Positions 1 through 12,100 of a DNA stretch of 64,000 bases are shown here, piece after piece. This stretch comes from Monarcha castaneiventris obscurior. Its lineage: Eukaryota; Chordata; Aves; Passeriformes; Monarchidae. Within the stretch, counting starts at the first letter, position 1. Each line of letters begins with the position of its first letter. The notes beneath the pieces were generated by a model. The model was not told the origin of the DNA and made no database searches. It saw nothing but the letters and a program-made list of their open reading frames with translations. Made by a program: the position numbers and the translations under genes. The stretch lies in NCBI GenBank assembly GCA_026261815.1, contig JAMPIT010000379.1, positions 22,043,001-22,107,000 of the forward strand, given 5' to 3'.

Positions 1-3000
1 AAGATATTTCAGTTTTCTTCCTTCAGGCTCCTTAATTCATTCTTACCGAAAAAAAAAGATGTCTTTCTTCTTCTAGCTATTAAGACACAATAAATTAGTA
101 GACCTCTGGTATCTAAAAATTGGTTGTGAGTTGTTAATCTCAGAACCTAAAACACGTGAACGTATATTTTCACTGCTACAACTCAAATAATTTTTTTGCC
201 ATTTTTACTTTGCATTAAGAGAGCTTGGTCACAGCTGACATAGTACTAATATGACAAGGTTGTTTTTTTTTTTTTTGTAAATGCCATTGAAAATATTCCA
301 AGTTTGAAGATCACTTTAGATGGGAAAAAGCACATTCTTAGAGACATGACAACCCTCTTGCACTAAAAACTGCTAAGACACAGGCACTCATTTTCTGTTT
401 GACATCATGGGTGAGTCACAGAAGAGTCCAAATCTTTTACCTTTGCTTGCTCAAAGAGTTTATAAATCCCCCGAAAAAAAATGAACATATTTTTGGCAAT
501 TTATTCTTATTTCCTAAGAAATCTCTGTTTTGCATTTTTCTTTTCTAATGACTGATTACATTTGACTGATTGACATGATTGTTTACTATCAGGTTTTTAA
601 GAAGATGTTGCTGTTTTATTCTTGTAAGCATATAAATTATGATAATTTTTTAGAAATGTGATTATACATAAATATGGCATTATAATGGTGTTTAAAGAGG
701 AACATTAAAAGGATCTACAAATATTAGTTTTCTCCCATGCACTTACAATTGAAATTTACCAATTCTGCTGTCATGCTTTTTCTTCATCGGTTTTTTTATA
801 AGCAAAGTTTGAGATTATTGTATAGTTTTGCTTTCACTAAGGGAAATTACAGTACCAGAGAACTGAAATTCCAAAATGTGCTACTACAAAAAAACCTAAC
901 GCAGTAACATTTGGTGCTTTGAGTATACAGTACACTGAGAGGCCCAAAACGTTCTCTTTGGGGACACATTTGAGATAAGTTCTCTTCATATTATACTATT
1001 AGTGTTAGATGTATCTTCATGAACATCATTCTTTTGTAAAAAATAAGTCCTAATTTTTTATCAACTAAGGCTTTGAGGGTTTGCACTAGAAAATAGACTT
1101 TTTTCCCCATAAAAGCACACTGTTTACAGGGCTTTGAACCAAAATAAAGTTTTGGAACTATTGCCTCCAAAAGGGGCCTTTACCATAGCAACAGCCCCAA
1201 CGAAAGCAGTTGTGCCAAAAATAGTTCCCGTAAATAAAATAGGGAACAACATGAACTTGGTGTCTACAAATTTTGCCACAAAAATGTTTCACAATATTTA
1301 TGCCCCAACTATTCCCAAAAATTTAGTAGTGTGGCATTCTGCTTTCACATGTCCACATTTTACAAGTGACTGGCTAGTTCTTTTGTTCTGTAATGGTTGA
1401 TGACCTTGTTAATTTGAGAGAAAAGGTGTAGTTGCCAGCCAAAAGATAAAATGGTAAAAGGCTAAGGCACATGACTATATTCCATTGTAGAAAATTACTT
1501 ACCTGTAACTGTTCAGTGAAGAAGCAAAACATTTGAGAATCTGTTTCTTAATAGTTTTCCTTAACAGTGACTTGGTGTCTCAGTGCCAGATAAAACAAAA
1601 TGATGGGCAGATTTTTGAATTGCTTTTTTCTCTCTGCTTAACCCAAGGGGCTTTTTAAAGTCCAGTCTGTGAAAGGAATCTTGAGGGTTTGTGGAAACCA
1701 TAAGGAATAACCCAGTGATTAAGGAAAGAGATCTATAATTTGTGTGAAGCTTTGTCATTTGCTCATTTGTCTTTATAACTTTTAGGGGTTAGTTTTGCCT
1801 GGCTATATGCTGGAAAACTCCTGACCCTGAAAGCCTAGCAGCATTCTTTTCTTTTTTTTTTTTTTCCTGTCACATGCAATTCCTTTTCAGTTTGCCTCAT
1901 GGTCTGGAGTATGGGTACCAAAAGACTGTTCTCTTTTCACTGCAATCCAGCAAGGTTTGAGTGATTTCAAGGTGGTCCTGTGTTCCTGAAGAGAGATGTC
2001 TGTGTTTTATGTGTCCTCACAGTCCCCTGGGTTATTGTTAAATCCTTCCTCTCATCCAAGAGTGGGCAGTTTATAAATCAGGTGAGGTATGCAGTCCTCG
2101 ATAACCTGTAAGTCCTGTACCTTGTAAATCGTGCAGCTGAAAGGAAGGCAGCTTTGTGTGAAGCCATATAAAATACAAAGTAATCTAAGAGGCAGATTAC
2201 ATTCTTTGATGTACAGTTGGCATCACTTTTAATGCAAAATCATCTATGGAGTCTTAGCACTGGGAGAGAAATGAGAGAAAGTTGTGAGTCACTTGCATAT
2301 TCAAATTGCAGAGTCTGACAAATCTGATGACAGGACCAAGCTATTAATGGGATTCCAGCACTGTCTAGAAAAGGATACACAACATTTTTTTTATTCCTTA
2401 ATTTGTTATGATAGTTTTCCTTTAACAATCTGTGAATGACCTAAGCCCCACTGTGAAAACAAAATTATTGCATGTCTTTCCTGAATCGCTGGTCTTGTTT
2501 ATCGGAAAGGGATTAGGAGGAGCTAGTGCCTGAGTTCAGAGCAGGTTGTATTCAAATGCTTCCAGTGCTGGCTGTAAACCTTGCTTCTGGCCTGCTATTT
2601 GATCTCTATCCTGTATAAACCAATTCAGCCTGTGGCCCATAGTGACTTACTATGGAAACAGATAAAGCAAGATTTGGGTGCGTATTCCATAGCTATACAA
2701 ATCTTCATCATTTCTAGGATTTATCATTTCACATGAGGAAGGGGTTTGTCTCACAGGTGGGGAAACATATAAGGCTAGAAAAATTTTCGGTCTCATACCA
2801 TAAACACTGTAAAATGCTACGTTCACTTTAATTTAGTCGAAAAATTCTTTAGAATACGGATGTGAACACACCTGGCTACAGGAGATCTGCCTCTCTCTGG
2901 GTAACAGGCCCTGGCTCTTAAAGGTAGGCAGGTGGATGCACTATGGGAGATGGACAGCTGCTCTGAGGACCAGATTCATCAGTGACACAGGTCTGTCATA

Positions 3001-6000
3001 ATCTATGAATCACATTTAAAAAATCTAAAATCACAGAAGGTGTAAACATTAACAAGAAAATAAAGTTTTCTAGGTTCATTTCATGCCAGACATATGGAAT
3101 AAGGAGAAAGTAATGGATCACCCTTTGTGATTAAAATCAAAACAGTTGTTTATGCTATTTATATTGCTTAGCTTGAGATTGTCTAGGAGAAGAAGCCTAG
3201 CATGATGTCCAATACTAATAAGGGAAGCTCCAAGGAAATATCCTGTGTACATGAATTTTACACTTCACTTTAAATATTCATTTTCTAATAATTTCTTAAT
3301 CACAGTGGTTAACACTGGAGAGTATAATTATTATTGGCAGCACAGATGACTATTAATGAAATGACATCCCTACTTATTATCATATTACCATAGATGCATT
3401 ATTATTATAGAATAATCTCTACTTAGCTACTAACCAAAAGTAATTATAGCAATTGATTTGAACATTCTAATTCAGTGAAAAAAAATCTTAATTTCCTTTA
3501 TGAACAACCCAGTGTCATCGTGGCCAGGTAATAGGATAGCTCACACGTATCAATGTAAACTTAATGTAGTTCAAACAAATTCCTTAAACCAGTGTTCCTT
3601 CCTGTATTTCTATGTAACTCAATGGCACTGGTAAGATTAAACTGAAGAACAAATCTGATTCTCTTGACTGGCTGTTGAATCTGTACTTTATGGCATGTGG
3701 TAGCAATGGTAGCAATGCACAATACTTAGTATGTGCTTAGTATGAAGCTTTGGCTGAGGTTTTCTTGAAGACAGATGACAGAGTGAAAATACTCTAGTTT
3801 TAGAGATTCAGAAAGCTTGGTCGTGCTTTTTATATGGGGTGTATATCTCATTGTTGCACACTTGTTTAATGTGTGGAAGAGTATTTTGCTAATAGAAAAG
3901 AAAAATATTTTATGCTATGTATTATTTTGGTGTCCAGTTGTTGAGACATCTCATAAGAATAGAACAGGGTATGGTCAGGCAGCTGTAGTATTAGGATTAG
4001 GTCAATATACAATTGCTATGAATACACAAAAAACTGCTTGTTCCAAAAATTCTAAATGTTGAAAAGGAAGTAGATAAGAAAAGCCTGTCTTTACTGTAGG
4101 ATTAAGGGGAAAGTTTAGATAATGCTAGGAAACAGATACCAAAATAACTCTGTAAAGTAACTCTGTGTAAAGAAAGGCAGAAAAAGGCAACAGTGGGTTG
4201 CACATGTGGGCTCACAAACTGCACACTTGCAGGTGTTCATGCCTGCCACAGCACACAGCTTTAAAATGCTTAGTTCCAGGGAGCAAGAGGGAATGGGTTC
4301 AGGAAAACAATAGTAGCAATCTCAGTAAAGCCACAGAGATTTAAGAGAGAAAATATTTTCTATGTGCATTGGAAATAAAAAAAGCCATTGAAGCAGAGCC
4401 TAGCTCATATACAGGGAAGTTTCTAAAGTATAAATGCAACTTCTGTGTAGTTTTGGATAGAAGTAAAGAAATATTATGGGTTATTTTATGTGAGTTATAA
4501 GCTGTAAACCAGTAGTAAATAGAATCAAGCTTGCTGTCAAACATATTTTGAGGCTGTTATCCTACAGTTCTGAAACCCTTTGGAGTACTCAGCAAGACAG
4601 GGAAATGAAAGCTAACAAAACTGAACTGTACACACACAGCTTGGCACACAGGACGCAAGAACAACAGTAGTACTGCATGCAAGTGAATCATCTTTGCATT
4701 GCTTGCATGGTTGTCCTTGGCATGGTCAGGATATAGGAGATGTGTGTGGTTGCATAGACTTCAAGTGTGAAGTTTTGTTGTTTTAACCTGCACTGCCAGC
4801 AATTTGGAAATCTGACCCTTCCACCAAAGTCAGTGAGATTGGCAGTTCCTCATGAAGAAGGAAGGAACATTTACTTTTTATTTTTTGTGAAGGGGGGTGT
4901 GTTAAAAAAAAAAAAAAGGCAACATTTCTAATCTGCAGTAATTGCTGTGAAGTATTTAAACAGTCTTTCATTGCAGCTGTCTAACTGACAGGCAGTCTGA
5001 ATATAGAATGATTGACATTCCTTAAGGTAAGCATGCAGACTTATTATGCAAAAGGAAGCACTGCCATGAGATAGTGATGTAATATCCAGCACTGATGCTG
5101 TGTACCATGTGTACTCATCTACAGCATTTCAAGCAATTTTTCTGAAAATAAGGACTTTCTTAAATAGGAACTTCTAAGACATCCTTGTAGGCAGTGACAA
5201 CTTCTCTGAAAGTTGACTTCTTTTACTATTGTTTTATTGCCAGAATTAATTTGGCAAAGATATGAAGTAAATGAGGAAAGTGCACAGGGCAATCTGGTCA
5301 AAGAGAAACAAAAAAGGGGACACCAGTTTTAAAAGGTGTTTCATCTTTTAGTCACGGAAAATAATTCTACTTAAAATTATTACATGGTTTACTGCAGAAA
5401 AGCTACATTTTTGCTGCTGGGTTTTTTGCCATTAGCTTTCAGGACATTGTTAGCTACTTATTTCAATATGAGATATCACCCCCACCACCCTTAATTCGGC
5501 ATGCCATAAGTCTGTGTATGTCTACAATTTGATTTATTGTTACTATCATAAGATTATTTGTGTTGAAAAGAACCATTCAGGAAAATATGGCTGGAAATAC
5601 TGTCCAAATTTCATGACTAGTTTCTTTTGAAGAAAAACATTATTCAGAGCCAGATTGTAAAATTCATTTCAATCCTTAAGCATTTTTTTTAATGCCAGTT
5701 AAAACCAACAGACCAAAGAAAAAATATTTCTACCTCTGCTGCCAGGTAACCTAGTGAACAGATATGACACTGTTTTACTCCTCCCAATGTGCATAAGGGC
5801 CAAGATGCTTTTCCCAAAAACATCATAAATATCTTGGAAGTCATCAGCTTTACTAACCATGGTACTGAGGGCCCTTCAGGATAACTGGGTTGCTAGATTT
5901 CATACTCAGCTGCAGGTCTGTTCTCAAAGGAATGGACCTAGAATCACCTAAATATCTCTATATATTATTTCAGTACACCTTGCTTGAACATCACATACAC

Positions 6001-7559
6001 AAGGAAGGTCCTGAGATTAAATTAGATCCATGGACATTATAGGAAGAGAAAATATTTGATTGGTAAGTGTGAAAAGAAGTATTTTAGCCTTAATATTGTC
6101 ATTCCACAGCTGCACTGAAGGCAATTACATATAATGCCTATTACTCCCTTTCTAATTTTATCTATCATAATACACTATTTATGGTTATGACTGCTCCATG
6201 TTTCATCAGACTATTAATTGATTTCTCCTTAAAATAATTTCTTTCCACAGTGTTTTCATTCACTGAGAAGCTATCAGTGTATATAAGGAGACCAAAATAA
6301 TCACTTCCATGTAATTTTCCTTGCCTTTACTGATACATAATTTTATCATTGGACAATTTTGCTAATTTTTTGCAATCTTAGGGCCTGCAGCATTCAACAA
6401 CAGAAACAGGTAATCATGAACAGCCTCTTTTGCAACTTTCTTTATTCACTTCTTTCAACCACTGTTTAAGCTCGTTTAACTATCCTGATCCTTGAAATCA
6501 ATGCATTATTAAATTATTTTCATTCTCAGAGTTACACATTTTAAACCTTGAGAAACTGTTCTTGAAGCAGGAGAGCCTTCACTCTGAGAGAAAGTAGCAT
6601 ATTTTTTCCTTATTTATTTCCATTTCTTAAATTCCTAGTCATTAATTTATTCATTATAACAGTTTGCAATATTAATCAGTTATTTTTCAGAACCATATAA
6701 GGAACTTCTATTAAGAGCTTTAAAAATGTCTGAATAAATTTTAGCTGCCTGGTTTACCTTAGAACTTTCATTCTTAAATCTTTAATTATACTCAGAGAAG
6801 AAATACTGAAGGCAGAACCGAGATTTGTAATTTGTTTCATGTGGGCTAGACATCTACACAATGGTCTTATCTTAGTGGCAATAGAACTATGTTTTTTAAA
6901 CATGAATAATTGCCTGGTTGCTAGCCAGGAAAGTTCTTTTGATATCTAAGTAAGTGTTGCACATGGGGAAATTGGAGCAATAGCTGAATACTGATTATGG
7001 CTATTCTTGAATTTTCCCACAATTTTGATACCTGGAAATAAAAGACAATTCTTCTAGGCCCACTAAGGCTATAATAACATTAATGTAACTTTTAAAATGC
7101 TGTTTCCTTCCCTCACATCATTTAAGAGCATTGTTCTAAATGAATAAATATTACCTGATTAATATAGTAGTTCTACTTTAAAAGGTATCTATTTTATATT
7201 CCCTGTCTGCTCCATATAAAATTCCACTTCTTGAATGTTTTAAGTGATATTATATAAGTATTTCATTAAAGCATAAGAGAGTTTAAGGAAACATATTATT
7301 TGTATTTCATATATCGCATAGAGCTACTTCTGGTTCCTAATGGAATATCAGAGGAAATGTGTTTGAATTCTTGCCTTGACATTCCAAGTTGTATATAGTT
7401 GAAAACGAGATGTAGCCATGTATTTTTCTGTGTTTTATTCTTAATTTTTTCACACTTAATGAACAAGTAACATACTTTAGACCAGTGCTGAACATCCTTT
7501 TCATGTTGCATGATTCATTCCTGCATAGTCATACTTAACGTAGAGAGGGCAGGGGCAAC
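1..7559. other. Unique AT-rich non-coding sequence
   Basis: No repeat family or convincing gene was recognised here apart from the weak minus-strand exon candidate at 1503-1578. Several ORFs of 60-90 codons occur (for example 1134-1400 + and 3817-4062 +), but they have no recognisable motifs or splice context and are at the size expected by chance in AT-rich DNA. Short homopolymer runs (T runs near 265 and 1850, an A run near 4905) are ordinary. Best read as intronic or intergenic. Confidence 0.6.
1503..1578 (-). CDS. Weak candidate internal exon (minus strand)
   Basis: Seen: on the minus strand a near-ideal splice donor, TTACAG followed by GTAAGTAATT, abuts a 76-nt segment whose only open frame reads TKSLLRKTIKKQILKC followed by FASSLNSY. 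The frame is closed by TGA just upstream, so an acceptor would have to be the CACTGAG at 1579-1584, which has a moderate T-rich tract before it (TTTTGTTTTATCTGG). The exon would begin in phase 1 and end in phase 2. Phase 1 matches the end of the better candidates at 19,147 and 19,270. The GAG acceptor is poor and the protein is not recognised. A chance donor in AT-rich DNA is a live alternative. Confidence 0.17.
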
Positions 7560-8530
7560 TGACATTAAAATGGGGGCTGTTGCAGGCTGCCTGACTGGGT
7601 GGACCAGGTAGATGAGGCCCTTCGTAGACAGATAGGAGCAGCCTCACACTCACTGGTTCTCATGGAGGACTTCAAACCCCCAAATATCTGTTGGAGGAAC
7701 AATACAGAAGAGCATAAGAAATACATGAGGTTCCTGGAATGCATTCCTTATAACTTCCTTCTCCAAGTGATAGAGGAGCCAACAAGGTGAGGAGCTATGT
7801 TGGACCTTGTTCTCATCAACAAAGAGGATCTGGTGGGAATGTGAAACTCAAGGGCAGTCTGGGCTCCAGTGGCCATGAAAAGATGGAGTTCGAGATCCTT
7901 AAGGCAGCGAGGAGTTTTCCACAGTAAGTTCACTACCCTGGACTTCAGGAGACAAGGGTTTATCCTCTTCAGTGATCTGCATGGGAGAATACCATGAAAT
8001 TAAGCCCTGGAGGGAAGAGGGGCCAAGAAAGCTGATTATATTCAAGGATTGTCTCCTCCAGGCTCAAGAGCAACGTATCACTATGAGTAAAAAATCCAGA
8101 AAATGGGCCAGGAGAGCTGCATATATAAGCAAGGAGCTTCTGGCAAAAATCAGAGAAGCAGGAAGTTTAGAGAATGTGAAAAAAGGGATGGGCCACTTAG
8201 AATGAAGATGGGAACATTGTCAGAATATGCAGAGATGTGATGAGGAGGGCGAAGGTCCATGTGGAATTAAATGTTCCAAGGCATGTCAAGGACAACACAA
8301 GTACACCAGTATCAAAAGGAAGATTATGGAAAATGTGGGTCTGCTGATGAATGAAGTGGGTACCTGGTGATGAAGAATACAGAAAAGGAAGAGTTGCTGA
8401 ATTCCTTCTTTGCTTCAGTCTTTACTGCTAAGGCCAGCCATAGGAACCCCAGATACTGGAGGAAAGAGAGAAAGTCTGCAGAAAAAAAGACTTTCCCTTG
8501 ATCAAGGAAGTTTGGGTTAGGCAAAAGACA
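7560..8530 (+). mobile_element. CR1 LINE, 5' (endonuclease) part, decayed
   Basis: The plus strand carries a decayed piece of CR1 ORF2. The frame at 7599-7790 gives MEDFKPPNICW and FLECIPYNFLLQVIEEPTR. These correspond to the GDFN-H-DICW and LLECV-DNFL-QV-D-PTR stretches of the avian CR1 apurinic-type endonuclease; the D-F-N motif is altered. Continuing downstream are the block like LDFRRANF (near 7940), the KKSSK-type block (near 8085) and the EFLNSFFASVFT-like block at 8390-8430, now in different frames, so the gene is broken by indels. The reverse-transcriptase part is absent; a plus-strand CR1 3' end resumes at about 8880, after an inverted CR1 piece. Orientation and family are clear; exact ends are estimates. 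Confidence 0.85.
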
Positions 8531-8536
8531 CTCTTA

Positions 8537-8878
8537 GAATCATAAAATCATTTAGTTTGGAAAAGACCTCTAAGATCATTGAATCCAACTATTAACCCAG
8601 CCCCACTGTGTTTACCACTAAACCATATCCCCTAGAGCTGCATCTATACTCTTTTTGAATAATTCCAAGAGTGCTGATTCCACCCGTTTCCCAGGAAGCC
8701 TGAACATCCTTTCAGAATTTTTTCCTAATATCCAATCTAAACCTTCCCTGGTGCAACTTGAGGATATTTTCTTCTGTCCTACCAGTGAGAAGACAGACTG
8801 ACTCCTGCCTTCCCACAACTTCCTTTCAGGCTGTTGTAGAGAGTGATAGGATCTCCCCTGAATCACCTTTTCTAAGGA
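8537..8878 (-). mobile_element. CR1 LINE 3' end, inverted, inside a CR1 composite
   Basis: Starting at agaatcataaaatc the plus strand reads as the reverse complement of a CR1 3' end: 'ttggaaaagacctctaag', 'gaatccaactattaaccc', then 'cctaatatccaatctaaacc' and 'gttgtagagagtgatagg', all standard landmarks of the avian CR1 3' part. It is about 340 bp, 5'-truncated as is typical for CR1, and lies between two plus-strand CR1 pieces. Most simply it inserted into, or recombined with, the older plus-strand copy. Confidence 0.88.
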
Positions 8879-9018
8879 TGTTCAAAACACTACTGGATCC
8901 AATCCTGTGCAACCTGCTCTAGTTGAATGTGCTTTAGCAGGAAGGTTGGACTAGGTAATCTCCAGAGGCTCCTTCCAACCCCAGCCATTCTGTTTTGATG
9001 ACTCCAATTCTGTGAAAC
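8879..9018 (+). mobile_element. CR1 LINE 3' terminus (plus strand)
   Basis: The segment 'ttcaaaacactactggatcc' through 'ggttggactaggtaatctcc' to 'ccttccaaccccagccattctg' is the last ~140 bp of a CR1 in plus orientation, ending in degenerate terminal octamers near 9000-9018. It could be the 3' end of the element that begins at 7560, in which case about 1.5 kb including the reverse transcriptase has been lost. It could also be an independent very short insertion. Confidence 0.85.
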
Positions 9019-9019
9019 C

Positions 9020-9181
9020 AGGTTTTTATTTAAACAAAAACAAAAACACCAAAAACAAACCCACCAAAAAAAAAGAACAAAAACAACAACAAAAAACCCA
9101 CAAAAAACCCCAAACCAAACCAAACCAAAAAGCACAAAAACCCCCCCCCCCCAAAAAAACCAAAACAACCCAAAAAAATTA
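9020..9181. repeat. A/C-rich low-complexity tract with C12 run
   Basis: About 160 bp made almost only of A and C on the plus strand: irregular CAAAA, CCAAA and AACCA units (aaccaaaccaaaccaaa at 9114-9130) and an uninterrupted run of 12 C at 9141-9152. It directly follows the CR1 terminus. The 99-codon minus-strand reading of this tract (G/F/W/V-rich) is an artefact of composition. Confidence 0.9.
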
Positions 9182-12100
9182 GAAATCAAAAGAAGCAGAA
9201 AATGAGGAAAATTTCTATCTAATGGTTAAGGAGACACTGATCACTAAGTGCCAGCACGTGTAAAAGCACATGCTTTATGTTCAAATTCCCTAACAAAGAT
9301 GATGTAACTAAATGTTATTGCAATAGTCTGCTGCTCTCTTTCTGTTCTGGGAGTTAAATAATAATGAAAACAAATGGGTTCCTTTTTCTGTAAAGAACCT
9401 CGATAATGTCTCTCATGGTAGACACTTAAATGTACACTTTCTATTCTATAACCTGTTTTATACAACCTTCTCTCAAGCAAATGGCTGAGTTCCCGCTCAA
9501 TAGCATTAAAAACATCTGAAATTGCTTTTCAGTTTAAATGTCTAAAATTATTTTACTTCCCAGGACATTAAATATTTGTGGCTTAAAAGCACTAAACTTT
9601 ATTTGGATCGTCTGTTAAAGAAGAGCACTGCTCTTTTAAGAATCTGGAAACTGCCCAAGGTAGAACTGTGATCAGTTTTGCAGTGCTTGTTATCACTGTG
9701 GAACTGCTTCAGCTGAGTGTTTCAAGACTAAAGCTGGCAAAGCCAATAGTGAATGAGGTGACTACAAATACATAGATAACATTCCAATAATGACCCATGA
9801 TTTAAATGTTATATTTGACAGAACAACTTTGAGAGACTTTAATTACTATGCTCAGTAATAAGCTGTGACTTGTGTAACATACAGGGTCTTAAGAGTAAGT
9901 TTGTAGGATAGCATAAATTATATGATTCATGGCGACAAACTTGCAAGGTAGAGCTCATGTAAATTGTACATGCTGGACTTAGTACAAAATGTAGTGTTGT
10001 TAACTGGAAAAAGCTAGTTAAAATGGCATAAACCCCTAAGGTTGAACAACTCTTCAAAGTTGAATTTAGCTCCAAGAGAATAAATGAGCTTATTAGACAT
10101 CACTGTAATTAATAGTGACAAAATAAAATAAATTTGAACTTCTCAAATGGTGCATATATTCCTAGGTGTTAATAACTTATTTTGCAAATTTTTCAACTAA
10201 CATCCAAAAGGCAAAAGATAATGTACATGATACATTTATTCCTGACATAATTGTTCAACTTTCTAGTGCAGTAGGGAAAGACCTCAGCATGCATACCATC
10301 AACTAATACTGGGAAAGCAAAGCAAAGGTAGCAGCTATGACTGAGATAGCAGCACGGCTATCAGGTTAAGAAAAGAGCAGCATGAATATTTTGCAGGTGC
10401 TGAAACAGTTCTTCTCTGTCTCTTTTGTGTATGATGCCATCTCTTAGAGTTACATTCTGGAAAAAAAAAAGCATTCTTCTCAGAGAATGCTTCTCAGAAA
10501 AAGCAGAGCTGAAGATACTATCAAAGGCAAATTTCATATTCTTTAAGAGGAAAAATTTCATAGTCATATTCTTAAGAGGTTTATCATAGATAAGAATTCT
10601 GGAAAGGAACATCTTTACAATGTAAGATACTTCTGTTAGACTGAATAAATCATATTTGCATCGTCCGTGTTGAAGAAATTTCCTTTCAGAATAGCTGCTA
10701 ATTCAGAGGCTCAGTTAAAGACTAACGACGGGAAACACTGCTCAGATTTCTGAATTCTGACGAGTGAAGTTGGTTGACTCACTGGTGGAGCCTTAGCTTT
10801 GTAGTTTTCTTTTCCTGATCTATTTTGTGACATGGTTTCTACTCCCAACTATGCTGTAAAAATATTTTTTTTTTATTTTTTACCCTTAGAAGTGTTCTGT
10901 TAGTTGCAAAGAAACTTGGAAGAGCCATTTTGCTTTATTTCATAAGTTAATACTGTGTTATCAAATCCCTGCACACACACACACATCATTAGGCAGTGCA
11001 GTTATCTTTAAAACATTATTTTCTTTAAAAATCATGAGAAGGTTTTCCATAAGTTCTTCACCACACCTGCAATATCAAGAAAGGCTATTTTGCCTTGTTC
11101 ATGGAGGACCATCATTTTGATGATGTATGACTCAGAAGTGTTCCTTTCTTATGATGAATAACACTAGGCATTCAGCATTGCTGAAGTGATGGATGACACA
11201 AAGAGCTATTGCTCTGATGATGTATTCTAGTAAGGGGACAATTGTGATGTAAAATATATAATAAGAGCAAGTTTCTTGGGGTTATCTATCATCACAGCAA
11301 TAATCGCCAATGCTATATACCCTGTTGGTAGCATTGGCCTGACAGGACATAAGATGAAATGGAATCTCTTTACAGATGTGATATGGGTCACTATACTATT
11401 TTACTACATAAAATAAGGTTGAAATGAGAAAAGTTAATCCATGTTTCTTGGTTTTGTCCTGGCTTTGAAAGCAAGTCTCTCTTGAGATAATAGAGGTGTG
11501 AAAAATAGATACCATTGGTTAATAACTCTGCTTCCTGTGACCCCAAAATAAAATACTCTCTGGAATATGTAAATTAATCATGGTTTCTTTAGACAAAATG
11601 ATGCTTCTGACAGTGCTGGTCTAATTACAGAATATATTTCACTGTGACAATATGTAGAACGTAGCAGGTTTTTGTTGTGTTCCATGACTCTACTAGTCCA
11701 TGAATAGAAATGTGTGCCATGGGGGCTAAATGTCAGTGATGGCATGAGGGATTTACAGTTTCAGCCACGGGACTTTGCAACGTTATATATATGCATTTAG
11801 CTTTTATATGGAATATTTTGCTAAACCTTTGCAATAACCTGTTTAAAGTTATTGTACAAATCAAATTGTTAAACTTGAGGTGGAAGTGCTTACATTACAG
11901 CATTGCAATGTAATTATTGGGCAGACTGAACTGAGATGTGAGCCGGCAGGGACTATATTTGCATAATGTTACAGTGATAATGAGAAGGACAGATGTAAAG
12001 TCATAGCTCATAACTCAAGAGATAATCATGAAAATCAGCTTCTTGATGCGGCATTCAAATTTGAGAAAGAATGAAGAACTTAGTTCAGAATTACCCTTTA

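Noticed and set aside
1134..1400. 88-codon plus-strand ORF with P- and V-rich start
   Set aside because: No homologous motif recalled and no splice sites or promoter context; probably chance.
6750..6835. Minus-strand frame ISSLSIIKDLRMKVL between CTTCAG and GTAAAC
   Set aside because: Mediocre donor, short frame, and phase 2-2 does not fit the neighbouring candidates.
8890..9189. 99-codon minus-strand ORF rich in G, F, W and V
   Set aside because: Artefact of the A/C-rich low-complexity tract and the CR1 terminus.
11020..11075. Minus-strand acceptor near 11,070 with an open frame (CGEELMENLLMIFKE)
   Set aside because: No acceptable donor; the frame runs into a CA repeat and then a stop.
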